Shown one piece after another: positions 36,760 to 51,000 of a stretch of DNA of 64,000 bases. Within the stretch, counting starts at the first letter, position 1; every line of letters begins with the position of its first letter. The notes beneath the pieces were generated by a model that was given only the letters and a program-made list of their open reading frames with translations, was not told where the DNA came from and searched no databases. Made by a program: the position numbers and the translations under genes. The DNA is from Argopecten irradians (lineage: Eukaryota > Mollusca > Bivalvia > Pectinida > Pectinidae): positions 23,836,864-23,900,863 of the forward strand of contig NC_091140.1 of the NCBI RefSeq assembly GCF_041381155.1, written 5' to 3'.

Positions 36760-39700
36760 TCATCACTAGCACATGCAACTATACACAGAGAACAATTAAT
36801 TTAACTATTACCACATATTACACCCCAGGCCCCCCCCCCACCCTCCCCAAGAATGCACTGACACTTTTCTTGGCAATTTCTAGTTGTTATCTATAATATT
36901 TTATAATACTGGCGGGCGTGTTCTAGCGTGTATATTATATTCATAGTGGATGATATTGGATGATTGCGAAAGCACATGTTAGATGGGAGCTTTACTTTAT
37001 TGTGTGAAAAAAGATATACATGCTATTTTCCATATTATGAGTGTTGTAAAACTAGAAAGTATGAAGCAAAAGTAACCCAAGAAAACACACGGAAAACATA
37101 AAGTGAAGCGTATTTCCATAATTCTGAATTACATGTACAATCAAATGGATTTCTCTCTCTGGTAAATAACAATACATAAAACAATTTTTTTTTTTTTCAA
37201 TCCCTATATGAGCTGTTACATTTTTAGAGCTATGTCACAGATAAAACATATACTACAAAAAGATGCTCTGTAGAGTACACAAATAACTCCGCCAATATAC
37301 CCCCCATATCATATATGAACTGACAATGAGGGTGTGAGGCAATGGTACAATGGGAGTGTAACAAAAAAAGAGAGGGGAGTAGAGCATATACTATGCCGAT
37401 GTAGTGTATTTGGATCAGTGCTGCTTATTAATGTTTGAAAGCCAAAAGTCAGCGTAGCTATCTTATGAATGCTACACTAGGATACTGATAGATTTCATAG
37501 TATTTAGAGAAGAAAAGATTCAATAATTTTGAGACAAGAATAAACTAAAATAAAGATTGAGACATAAATCATGCTTACTTTAAAGTTGTAGGATGTTATT
37601 TTGTATATGTGTTATCTTATTCAAAGTAATGTTTATCATTTAATTTATATAGAACAAGGTACAAGATATTATTGGTAAGTTGTAAACGGCATGTTTGCTT
37701 AGTTACACTATAACCTTAGGGTAAAAAATATTGGTTGTAATTATTACTACTTCAAAATTACAAGCCTTAATCTTCTCAAATATTATATTTTCATATATGT
37801 ACTTTTATGCCCAATTCATTGCAAGTAGTTTGTACAGTAATATTAGAAAGAAGAGATCGTTCGTCAATATCTCTGTTTGATATGCAACCGCGTTTATTCT
37901 CGCTCGTCACACAACCTGTCGAGATTGAAATTCAGTATGTGCGCTGTTATTAGCCTCCATATACCCCCCCCCCCCCCCCCCTTGTGTACCCCCCCCCCTA
38001 TAGAAACGCGACCCCCCACCCTCCGCCAATTATTTCCTTACATCTAATCATGCATGGGAGCATGTAATACATTTGATGAAATAAAGCAACGGAAGATTGT
38101 AGAAAAAGTTGCAAAAAAAAAGTTAGTACAAATTTCACGCCGGAAAGATTGCGGATATCCCTGTGCGGGGTTAGAGACAATAACATCTTATAAAGCTTAG
38201 ATAAATATGCCCTCCACTAATCAGTGTCAATAGAATCACCTTGTGATTTATCTCAAGACTATTAAATACGATCTATAGGTTAGACTTATTTCCCCACTTT
38301 ATGAGAACTAAGAGCTGGAATACATATTGATAAGACCTATACAAACCACTTTATACATGACAGTATATATATATTTAACATAATCCGCATGATATCCAGT
38401 GACTTTGCCCATGTAATATTTTTGCGTGTCACTAGAGTAATATTACCTGGAGCATCTTTCATTGGCTGGAAATCCATTATGACGTCAGACAGCAATTCGC
38501 ATGACGTCAGGATTTCGAGTACAGGGATCTGAGGAATTAGTAACAGTTTTATATAATTTATAGACCCATCAGAGCGCTCTCATGGAATTTTTTTATACGT
38601 TTTAAAGGTATAGATTTTTTAAAAAAAATCAGCAAAAATTATACTCTACATAGTATATCTAGTTGTAAAATTTATAAAATGTAACTAATTCTCAGATTCC
38701 TGTGGATTCGAGAACGCCGTGTGAAAAATAGCGGCATCTGCTTGGTTTTTGTAACGCATTTTTAACATGGAGATTCTTCAAAATGTATGTTGATGTAAGT
38801 TATGTGATAAAAAAACTATCTTTAAATGGGTTTTCATTTGATATAAGATTTTATGAAACTCGTCTCGAAGTTTTGATTTTTGCTAGTCTGATTTCTTTGA
38901 CTGGTTTCATAAAATCTCATATGAAATGAATACTCGTTCATGGTCATGAATTACTTTTCTGGACCAGTACCGTAGTAGGCATAGTCACTTGAATTAGGAT
39001 CTACTTATAAGTGGTAAATGCCAGTCGCAGGTCAAATAGCTTGTCCGAATTCATATCGATTTTACTTCAACAGCTCTTTAATCAATAACTTGTACAGCCA
39101 ATTGAAAGTCTGTGAAGGTCACCAACGTTCTGATATCTTACTGATTTTATATCTTGTCATAAACCACCCACTATCTACAACATAGCTGACAATATTGTAG
39201 CTCAAAAGACTTTTAGACAGATAATGATGTCGCCATTAGAGCTACAATTGGTGCCTATTACTGCTAATGGAGCAAAGTAATAGTTATGCAAACCATTATT
39301 AAAACGTTTGCATGCATTTTATATCTGTACCTACTAGACAATAAAAATTAAACCGTATAAAATTTCAAATTCTCAGCTAGACATTATTATTTTTTATTTA
39401 CATATACATATGAAGGCCTTTCTGAAGAGAATTTATACCAAAAGTCTTCAAATTATGAATTTGACGTCTTGTGAGCGGTACGGTAGATATCAAGAATGGT
39501 AGTTATGTTTGTTTAGGACAGCAACATTATGTAAATGCTTGTATATGCGTATATAGAAAATTGTGCCCGAATGATTTTCGGAGGCGCTGCTCCACTACGA
39601 CACATAGGGACTAATTCATACCCGGCCGAAAGGTATAGTAGGCCGGGTACGTATATTCGTTCTATCAACACAGCATGATATAATACCTCATCACATTTCT

Positions 39701-42700
39701 TAATATTTAATACCTATGAACCAAGGTATCTCCCTCCAGAACACTACTCAAGACTGACCAATATAGAACTCTAGGTACATGTAGTCTGGCTGAAAAACAA
39801 TAAATGTCAGAGAATTTTGCCCCTTGATAGGTTCTCTTAAATGACGATCATTTGAGCATTTTATTGTCATCTGGCTTTGCTCAATAAAAATCATTAGCTT
39901 TGAGCATTTTCTTTTCTTTTGGAATTTCATATATTCATTGTTTTTGTCTTTGCATTAATGTGGTTTCAAGTTGTGATGAAATATAATCATGCTGGCTCTT
40001 TAAGCAGATGAGTTCAATAACAACATAAAGATGTAAATATTGCCACCAGAGATTTATTGTCTCTCCAGCTCGTGGGGACACCACCATCCATCACACTGTA
40101 ACAGATACCATCTCTCACCCTCCACAAAGGCACCATGAAGGGAAGTAAAAAGTGAAGATGAGGTGTAACTATATATATATTAATTTTTTTTGATTATTTA
40201 AACAAAATAACTTAAAAATATGATTGAACGAGTAATGGGTGGGAATCCACTAGATGAAGAAATGATAAAATATAATTTCCCTTCATTGGTGCTTCTTGGA
40301 AAAATTCCACAATAATATTGATACATGTAAAGGGACTAATAATGAATGAAATGAAGAAAATGAATTATAAATTCTATTAACGTACAACATACAAATGAAA
40401 TGAGCCACAGTTACATTCTATCTAGATGGTGACCATATAGCCGATTTGTTTTACTTTGGCTTTTATATCAGTGTAACTAATGATTACCTAGTTACATTCA
40501 TTTCTCCCTATATGTACCACACTGATTCATCAGTCACATTTTCTACCATAATTCTCTGTCTCTCAGCTTCACTTCAGATCTCGCTCTAATCACATCGAAT
40601 AAAACCATCAAAACTCTCAAAAATGAATTCTTTTGAAGATGTTGATATTTTTGTTTTGCAGTTACATCATGAGATTTCGTTTTTTAAACATGACTTTTTG
40701 AAACGATAACTAGAATTTTAATAAATTAATAATAAAAGGATTAGTTTTCCTTTATACACTCCCTCTCTTTCACTGTTACCTGTTTGGTGACTCAATCAAT
40801 TCTTTATGTTTTACTTCTCTGATTACAGCCTGGTTGACCTCATTGTACATAAAGATTGTCAAAATCCTGAATAACAAGGTCAACTAAGGTCAATCAAGGC
40901 TTACATATAGGTAATTAAGTTTCCTTAACAATAACAAGAGTATTTTCAAAATCATAATAAAACATTACACAAAGTAAGTTCTGATGTAATATCTTAATCA
41001 TACTTGCATCCTGTGCATCACTTGATCAACAAATTATAGATAACATTTTTCGACATGGTCCTCATCAATATATTCGTCAAAGTCTTTCTATACATCTTAT
41101 AGTGAAACGGCGCACTGTTAGAAATCAAAGGTTGGGAATTGGGCTCTAAAGAACCCTGTTAATAAACAAATAAATATTTAACAAACTCTTAATCATCTCA
41201 ACAATCGTTCATGGAATGTTCTACGAGAGAAAAAAGCTTAAGATTCTTATACCAAAGGGAACCAGTATGTTCACAAATATACAAGATATAACTGTTACAC
41301 ACTTATGCATTATCAAATCATCGATTCACAAGTATACTGGATAAACTCAATATATGTACGCAATTCTAAATAATCGTGAATATTTATCATTCAACAATAA
41401 CTTGTGGTTATAAATAAATATTTTATTGCCATTTACCATTGTGTTGGTTTCTGTGGTATATTTGTTTCTAACAGTGCGCCTCCCCACCTCGATTATATAT
41501 ACAGCAGGTGACTCCCGAATCTACATCTACTCGACATTGGATCTGCTGCCTCTCACATAGAACAAGTCTTGATTTAGACTTGTCCAGGTTAAAAGATCCT
41601 GTTTATATATTAAATATTTACACACAGTGTTCAAAGAAATAAAATCATATAAAGGAATATGGCATCTCTTTTTACATACATTAACTACAATACATACAAA
41701 TGAAAGACATTTTTTTAGCATTTTTATATTTCTTTGTAATTTTTATAGATATAGATATTTTTTAATGTTTGGATTTTTTTTAAATATTTTTGTTATGTTG
41801 AACATATAATACACTATTTGTCTCTACAGACTGTCGCTGGTGGCAATTTTATATTATTTTTTTTGCTACTTGTATTCACTGATAAAACAGATTCATACCT
41901 TCCTCAAGCCCTTGGATTAAAACAACAGAAAACAAAATAAAATTGTCTACGGTTGGTAGGAGAAAATTAACACAGATTAATTAAATAAACAATGAATATA
42001 TAACCACACTAATGCTATCAACAAAAATATATTAACTTCACTAAAACAACTAAATAAACTGCCTATATCAGTTATTTTCTCTTTTAACAACAATCTTGCT
42101 ATCTATTTCAACAACAATCTTGCCAAGACAATTCGAAAACTATTAACTTACTGGCAACTTTTTCTCATTGCAAATCAATAACCAGCAGAAAATTATCACA
42201 GACTTTCATATGAAAACAAACCTAATTCATAGTCCATTGCACTTTACTTACGTCAACTTTCTCACTACATAATTAACTCAAACTAAAAGAAAACAAACAA
42301 TAGTTATTTTGTTTCATAATACATACGATATAAGGGCTTGAGGGTGGCTGATTTGCAGGAGGCAATACTACACTTTAAATACAGTAAAAAACTGCAGTTT
42401 TCTTTCTTAGTAAATAAATACTCGTGTCTGGTAATCTTTGGGTAACTATTCTATCTAGTACTTCTAGTTTGCTTTGTGCAATAAATTATCTACCTTCAAG
42501 CATTATGCAAGGTTCATATGGCAAGAAAATCAATTAAGTTTCAGTTATCATTGATAAAATATGTAATTACATCAACTGAAAAGCTCTATTTCAATTTTTT
42601 GAAAGAAATGCCACGAAAATTAAAATACAGCAATTTGCTTTCTCAAATATCAAATCTGCACTATTCATGCTTTCTCGAAAATTAAGTCTGCACTATTCAA

Positions 42701-45700
42701 CATGAAAATTTTGTGTTTGAGATCTTTCAGTAACGATATATTACTGAACCTTGTAAAAGCTTGGAGAAATAGATTAGACATTGTGCTTGATTAGTTGGCC
42801 GCTACAGGTGTAGGCTTAAGCTGTCCACCTGTTCCTTCAGTATCTTGGTGCAGTTCTGAGCCACACGACGCCCGTAGCAAGCTGCCATCACAACTTGAGT
42901 CATCGTTGTACAATCTCTTGATAGCGTCGGAAATATCGTCTTCTACCTCTTCGTCTGATTCGACTTGTTCAGCCTTCCTTTTCATGGTCTTGATACGACG
43001 AAGCGGGTGATGGGGTAGGAAGTGGTATCCAGTAGGAAGCAGGTGCTTTTCTACTAGGAAACGACTTACCAGCTCTCGGCACCAGACCAAGGTCTTATTG
43101 TCCATCTGTAAGAATATGTATGATGATTTATTGTAAAGCTGATAGCCTAATGACTTTTTTATTTACCTTTATGGAAGTTCAACACCTTTTTATAATTTAA
43201 TCAGCATATTAAGATTTAAAGTTGGTAACTTTATACTATATATTTTAATTCGGAAACTTTACACTATAGGCAAAGTTAGAGTTGAAATTTCAAATGCAAT
43301 CAAATAGAAAATACTAACACAAACATTATGTGATTTAAGCAAGGGTTCAGTTTCAAATCAACAAACGGATATATCTTGAAATTTACAGAATGTAAGATAT
43401 ATCTTTTTATTTATTGTAGATATTGAATAAGAGATGCTAGACAGCTAACGATAATTACCCCAGCCATCTGCTGTATCATAAGCATGATGGAGAACCAGTT
43501 CTGGGTAATCTGTTCCAGCTCCAAACTTAAAATGGCCAGACAGAGAACTGATGGTTTGAAGTTCTGCAGCCGGTGGTTACTGAGGCAGAAGAAGAGTTTC
43601 CGGGTGAGGACACCAAGATGTTGGGAGGGCGTCATGTCACTCAGGCCATCCAACAGTTGGGGGTGGTAACACATCAGCATAGCGTGGAGCTGTTGGGAAA
43701 AAATGTTATTTCAAAACATTTTCTGGAAAGATACTGATGTTTTCTCATTCATGAAACATGAGTTTTGAAATTACAAATAAGACAATTATAGCATGACCAT
43801 TTAATTTTCAGATTCTATTTCCATGGCAGATCTAGAGGCATACAACATATAGAAGTACCTGTCATTTTGTAAATATTGACAAGAGAAAACATCATTGTTT
43901 TAAACCATTTTTGTTCATACTTAATTTGAACATAATTTCTATCTTAATTTTAAATGCAGAAATACAGATTTTCACCAGACCAATATTAAAGAGAGCACAT
44001 GTACTTACAATGTGAAGAAAGTCAGTTGCTGTAACATATTTGATGTTCCAGTTAAGTTTGTTGAGAATCACTGCCTCCATCCTGAGAATTTCTGCTACAG
44101 AACAGGAAACTTGACTTCTCTTCACAAGATCCACGGTACACGGTATTACCTAAAATCAATTACAGAATGCAAGTAAAATAATGCAAGATATGGTAAATAC
44201 AGAAGCACACATACAAACTCTCTTTTCTGAATCACCAAAATATCTTATTTCAGGATAGTTATCTTTTTCATGAAATTCTGTTTTAACTTCATACCTCATC
44301 TTCCTCTAGGGTCTTTGCTGCGATGAAATAGCAGCTGATTGTTACACAATGGAGATACTTGGGGCGAACCTGAAAATAAAATCATCTCAATGTCATTTCT
44401 GAAAAAACATTCATTTTAACATAACCATATGATCTAAGAGGAGCAATAGTGAATCGCATCATTTGAAGTATGAGGATTCTATTTATGGTATGCCATAGCA
44501 AAAATTGAAATAGAACTTAGAATTTCATTAATAATGTAAACAAATTTCTCATGTTTTATTATTCACTTAACTCCATAAAACCTACCAAGTACGTGTGCAT
44601 TTCTCTTAACAAAATGAAAGTCAGTGAAATAATGTTTCTTCCATAATATATTACAAAATGTTTTATCTTGAAGTCTTATTTGTTCACAGCATCAGTAAAT
44701 GCAACAACAACAAAAACCCGAAAAAACATACACATTTTTTAATACAGAGGTCTGTATTTAAATACCTTAACATGTTGCAGAAACTTGTCCAAAAGGTAAA
44801 TACTGAGACAAACAGTTTCGGGAGAGAAATGGAAAGTATTGTTCTGGTATATAATCCAGGAAACAATCTCGTCTCTGTGTTGTCCTAGTACCTCCTGAAA
44901 AAGGAAAAGAAAAATTGTCAAATAAAACCGAAACCTACAATCACATATTTGATAAATATTTCTTATCAGGGGAACTAAAAAACATGGTGCAACACTGATG
45001 ATTAACTAAATAATATATGTAGGCCTATACAGCTTTTATACAAACATTTTTCTTCATTCAAAATCATACAAATATAAACAAGTGTAACAACAAATGAAAA
45101 TTGTGTTTGGTAAATATCAAATTTGTTTTTAAACAACATTTTATATTTTCAAACAACCAATTAAACATATGACATAATGTAAGTGAAGTCCACCAATTGA
45201 ATGAATTTATTATAATCATATACAATAGAACAGTAGACCAGTACTTGAATAGGGACAAAATGTCAACTAGGTGTTTGTATTATACAACTACATGTATTAG
45301 TGAACACAGGAGCAATGGCCTGACCCATTTACCAGTCATTGTCCCTTCCAAATATGTTGACCTAGTTTCGAGTGAATGCAGGGACTACTTTTTCATGGGT
45401 GTGATCATGTGTGTAGCATATGTTTATGGGCTGGCAATGACCCAGATTTGAGAGGTCGTGAACAAGTGCATTCAACTGATTTCCTATATCATATACTTTG
45501 ATTGAAAAATTTATCTGAATTTTACAGTTATACAATACTAAAATGTAAACACAAATAAATAAGTAAATTGATGTTGGAAATTACCAATGATATCTTATTC
45601 ATTTGGGAAATACCTATAAATATTTAAATTACCTACCGTATGTGGCACACAGCCAGAAATTACAAGCGTATTACCTAGTAATTATCTTATGACAAGTGTG

Positions 45701-47444
45701 CATACATTGTTTAGTGGAATGTTTCATGAATGTATATATAAAGCTAATGTAACCACTGAGAACCCACCATGACAACAAAAACAAAGGAAGGATTCAAACA
45801 TTCACACAGGTATTTAAATACCCTCTGTAATCTACAATGACTGTACTCAATAACATCTGAGGAAAATAAAGGTCCCTAGATTAAAGAGCAGATGATCTTA
45901 ATCCACTTTAATCTAAATTTAAGAAGAAAAGATCTTTATAACTATTGTAAATATTATTGTATGCATATCCCTCCAGAATGAAATAAATGAAATAAAATGA
46001 TACCAATGGTCAAGTTTTGCAGGATTTAATTGCCATATAAACTATTTTTTTTTTATCTAATAATGCAATCCCATTATGTTATTTATAAAAGTTTACTGGA
46101 AATAATGAAAGAAATATTACTGTATGTACATTAAATTACACTTGTGTAACTAGTTACATGATTGTAATTACCTGATGTTCATTGCCATGCATTTTGTAAG
46201 TCACAGGTTTCCATTGCCCTTGCTCCTTGTGAAGGGACTCCCCAAGCATCTGTAGCAAGTGCTTAGCACTGATACCACTGTGCAGCTTCATTCTGACCCC
46301 CAACTGTGCACCAAGCAACCTGAAATATATATATAAATCATAATTAAACACTAATAAATTAATCTATTAATTCTCCTACACAGGAATGAAAACACAAATG
46401 AATTTCCACACTTTTTATTCAATTTTCATTTTTTTAAAAATATTTAGCTATTTACACAACTTCAAATTTTTCCAGATTTTGAATTTTTTTAATCGAAAAA
46501 GAGATCCAAGAGGGATCTTGGCACCCACCATAAATTAATCTATGTCTGACAAATGAAAGAGGGATTTTTTTCTCTGCTTTTCATTTTTAAACTTCTGCTT
46601 TGTTTTGTATCCAACAGATTTAATCAGCATTTTAAAGAGTTTTGTATGAATATATGATCCAAGCTTACCTTAGGCAAAACTGTCAAATTTTATCAAGCAT
46701 GAAGTCCTAGAAGTTATGGTAAAGTCATTTTGACATCATTCTTCCTGTCGATGTTAACTTAAAGTGTGGTCTGAACAATTATCGAGGTTAGACTATACCT
46801 AGAAACTATCCCTTGAAATGATGTAATTTATTGCATAGGTAGCAGAAATAGCTGGGATCCATGGAAACATCTAGACAATTCTAGAACGTAGTTCCCCATC
46901 CAATGACCTTGTCTTCAGGGAAACGTTCAGCCCCGATTTCGAACAATAAAACGTATGAAATGTGCGTAATATTATAAACCAGACACTAATATTAATCATT
47001 GTATTACTATTACTCAAATATTTAACACAAATATACTGTGATAACGATTACTAAAATCTGAGATTTTGACACAACGAAACAAAATGGCCATCCAGCTGAT
47101 GCAAATTCACAGCAACTTGATAATCGGGCTTTGTTAACGAACTAGATAACGCACGCTTACCCGGATAAAACTGAAGGAAGAGAGTTGAACCAAAGCCTTC
47201 CCCTGGTCCATTAACGTAGCTCTTCTCACATCTAGATATTCAAACCTCCATTTTTCTGTTTAGGCGAAACTACCACAACGAAAATAGGAAGAATTCCTGT
47301 TGATATGACAAAGATATAAATAGAAACACCGCACGCATAATTTATGAGTAATTATTTATTTGTGTTAATACGCGTTTAACATCACATATCAAAATTTCTC
47401 AAATAAATAAAATTTTCCGTACAACAAATAAAGTATTTGTAATA
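36760..47444 (+). repeat. Right copy of the ~10.5-kb duplicated block
   Basis: This repeats 26326-36749. The first part, up to about 38.7 kb, is full of one- to several-base insertions and odd C-runs relative to unit 2 (for example C-runs near 37967-37998 where unit 2 reads normally), and it becomes clean further right. That gradient is typical of a poorly polished contig end. The copy then continues past 47444 into single-copy DNA and cyclin G. Confidence -1.
42791..46291 (-). CDS. CCNI: Cyclin I, right copy, 6 coding exons, 336 aa
   Basis: Exons 46291-46172, 44894-44766, 44369-44295, 44149-44009, 43689-43459 and 43105-42791 match those of the left copy one to one. The predicted protein is the same; at least one silent change (GAC/GAT in the last exon) and a single-base intron indel separate the copies. 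This copy has the complete upstream region and lies head-to-head with cyclin G, so it represents the natural gene context. Domain content is as described for the copy at 32093-35592. Identical proteins with few intron differences fit two alleles better than an old duplication. Confidence -1.
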
Positions 47445-48014
47445 AGACAGTAATATATTTCACTTATATTTGCCCCCTTTCAAATAATCTCGTTAGCATC
47501 ATGTGCACTTTTTCTTTTAGCGAATGAATTTTGTTCATAGGTAAAAGGGTCGGAAGTTGAACTGTCAAATTTTTGCAGGTGCCCGTTCAGGAAGGAAAAT
47601 TGATATTCTGGTACGTATAACATCGATTTCATCTAGCATTGGTAGTAGTTTACCGTTGGACTAAGTTTAAAGATGATTTATTGAAAATATTAATGGGTTG
47701 AAACGATTGGAATGCGTGTTATTGTTTACAAGCTTTCTTCTAAATTTAGGTATATGTTAATTACCCGGTTAGCCAATCAAATCGCGCGTTGTGTTCTTTT
47801 ATGCTACACAGCCAATGGAAATTCATGTAAGATCTGTCAACCGCTTGTGCGCCAATATTCGAACGCTTGGTGAGCAGACGTTTGACAGCTGATCTATGTG
47901 CTGAATATTTTTTTCGCAGACGAACCAAAAAGTCATACCAAGGATGCAGCAAATTTAGAAAGACAACAGACCTCCCCTCTCTTTTAACCAGGAGGAAGGT
48001 TTTCTAAAGAGAAA
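47161..48014. promoter_or_regulatory. Divergent cyclin I / cyclin G promoter region with three CCAAT boxes
   Basis: The cyclin I 5' UTR exon (minus strand) starts its donor at 47160 and extends to about 47300; cyclin G begins at 48015. Between them CCAAT occurs on the plus strand at 47773-47777, 47812-47816 and 47852-47856, spaced 39 and 40 bp. Inverted CCAAT (ATTGG) lies at 47638-47642 and 47706-47710. TTCGAA, a CHR-like element, is at 47859-47864, and a CG-rich AATCGCGCG block is at 47779-47787. Regular CCAAT spacing upstream of a CHR is a feature of NF-Y-driven cell-cycle promoters. Function is inferred only. Confidence -1.
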
Positions 48015-51000
48015 ATGGTACAGGAAATTTTCACTCGGCCGATTTCGATTTCTGATCAAGAAATGGAAAATGTCAACAATGTCAATGATAACCAAACAAT
48101 GGTTTCGGTTGTTGACAAAAAGAGATCTGCAAGTGGCCAGGTGAGTAATAATATGAAAGCTTTGTAAAAGCAAAACGTGCATTTTGACATGGATTGTTTC
48201 ATATTCATAAAGAAAAAATCATGTATTTTGTCTGAAAATAACACATTTTGTGAAAAGTAAACATTTAAAGCATCGCGCCTAACTAGTATTAGGTGCCTAC
48301 AGTGACTGTAAGTTGAGAAAATTCCATCCCCAAACGCATCCCAAACACTGCAGAAGATTTACAAAGACCATCACAGAAGTTCTTTTTCTACTAACTATTT
48401 TGCTTTACAATTACAGTGTACCAAAACGGTTTATGATGTGGTTGTGTTGAAACAAATGCTGCAGCGATTGAAGAAGGAACAACAGCCTGAATGTTGGGTA
48501 TGGATGATAACACAAAATAATCAAATGAAAAATATTCAGACAAATTGGCTAGGTCTAGCCCAATGATGTACAATGTACATGTTTCTACAACTGAGCCAAT
48601 TAGATTGAATTTAAAAATATTGATTTGATGTAAAACGACAAATCTGCTTTGGTCTCAGTTTGGCTTAGTACTGTAGTAAACTGGCTGAAACTAAAAAAAA
48701 ATCCTCATTGAAATCTCTTATGATAGATCAATGATTAAACATCACTTGTGCATGCAAAAATCAAGTGGAGGTTATGGCAGAACAGACATCTTTTTTTTTA
48801 TTGCAGTGTGCCCACCTTAACAAGACGATAAATGTATCGCAAAGAGACAGTGCTGTGTCCACCATCCAGTGTCTATGCATGTTTTACAACTGTAGTTGTG
48901 AAACATTTGCAGCAGCAGTTAATTTCCTGGACCGTTTTCTCTTTAAAATGAAGGTAATCTATATAATTTAGCCAGTCTATGCCAAACATAGCAAAATTGA
49001 TTTGGATAACATTTGCCAGGGTTTGAGAATAAATAGATATCAATATTGAATAAAAATACTAATATCAGTTTTAAGAAATTTTAAACGTCATCATATGATG
49101 ACTGAATACAGGTAAGCGATGTGAGTAAGGTACAATTTACCATTGATTAGTCCCACTATCCAGTGATTATGACATCATCATTTGGTGTGATTTTTATGAC
49201 CAGGAAGGTAAGGCTAATAGACAGCGAATTGTACTATACCCACGACCTTCTGGGGTCTCAAAGCCCCTGTATAGCTTCTGCTTCCAAGCATTAGAGTAAC
49301 AATCAATCAGTTGCCACTGTATCATAAATGTTTGGAGCAGGTGAAAAATATCATGTACAAGGACCCTATAACTTTTCATGTCAATGGAAATGACTATCAT
49401 GAGCTATTATTCACTAGATGTGTTTGAATTTCAGGTACAGCACAAGTACATTACAGTTGTTTCTGCTGCTTGTTTCTACATTTCTGCTAAATTCAATGAA
49501 GAAGCAGAGGTAATATAGCCTATAAATATGGGAGGGAACACAACTTTGTGAATTTAAATATTGCTCAATTGCTAAGCGTTGCTAACATGATTAATTCATA
49601 TATATTTATACCAAAAATGCATTTACACTATTACTAACATTAATAGACATTTTTTGCGTGAATCAAGTTTAATATGTACATACATGACATTTTAGTCAGT
49701 TGACTTATTTTTAAGGGAGAGTTATTTCCCTTCACTCATAAAAGCTGTGAAAAAAGAAATGTCATTTCATCATCATTTTTATCCTTGAATAATGGGTCAA
49801 CTTTGCAAACTTACAATTAAAATCATCTTTTAGGAAATTCCAACTGCATCTGAGATTTCTTACCTTCATGGCCAAACATGGAAACCTTCAGACCTGAAGA
49901 GAATGGAGATGCTGGTACTGGAAAAGCTCAAGTGGGAAATATGGCCGGTGACATGTCCTTCTCTTCTGAAGGCTATATTGGATATCATCTCACTTCCTGG
50001 ACACCAATCTTCAATACTTGATTCCTTGCTTACGAAGTTCAAAGTTTGCATAAACTACAGCTCATGTGCAATTTTTAAGGTAATTAGTTATTTTGTGCAG
50101 CTATGAGATCAAGCAAAAATCAAATCACAATCTGATTTCATTCCTTGTAACTCAAAAAAAAATGTTATATATTTCCAGCACATCTCTGTACACTCACACA
50201 GATAAACACATTCAAATTAATTTATTTGTGCAGTAAGTTTTTCAACTCATTTGCTTTTTACAAAGATAAGAATATTACCAAATACAATAGGCGATTTGCC
50301 GGTTCTCAATGACGTAAGCGATTTTCTTTGCAAACACCTAAGCGGCAACCGGAACAACCAAACAAGTTACCGAAGCGGCTTAATTATAAGAAGTGCTTAC
50401 TTCTATGAAATGCGATTCGTTTTTTACTTTGATAATGAGATATGCCATTTCATTTCTTGAATTATCAACGTCACAAATACAACACAAATCAGTATTTAAT
50501 TGAAAATTAAAGGAATGGGGTGATTCATTTAAAACTAACATATGAACTAAAGCGCCAAACATAGCTAACGTTAACGTTAGACTTCAGTACATGAGCACTA
50601 CGAATAAAAACCATTGAATAGCAGACAAAAACACGGGAGTCTATCTGCATATTCGGAAGTTAAAGTGTATATGAACTACCTACAGGAAATAAAAAAAGAT
50701 AAGAAAACAAACATTGTTAATTATAAAGAGGTATGGTTCCACTCGTAATACTGGCCCGTCTCGACTTAAGGCCTACAGAGGTGACCATTTTCAAAGTAAT
50801 GTTAGACTGAAAATAAATGTAAAATATGAGGTTTCTTAATATATTATGTTTATATCTGATATATAAATGATCTACAATATATTTGTGAAAAAGCAGTTTA
50901 TAAAATCCAATAAATAATCTATTACACGAATGCAAAGTTGCATAGTCGTGCGATTTGCGAATTTTTTTAGGGATTTTCCCGATATTTATCGAGCGCATAT

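Noticed and set aside
42791-46291. A true second cyclin I gene
   Set aside because: Identical protein, near-identical introns and the N gap at the join make allelic or overlapping contigs the simpler reading.
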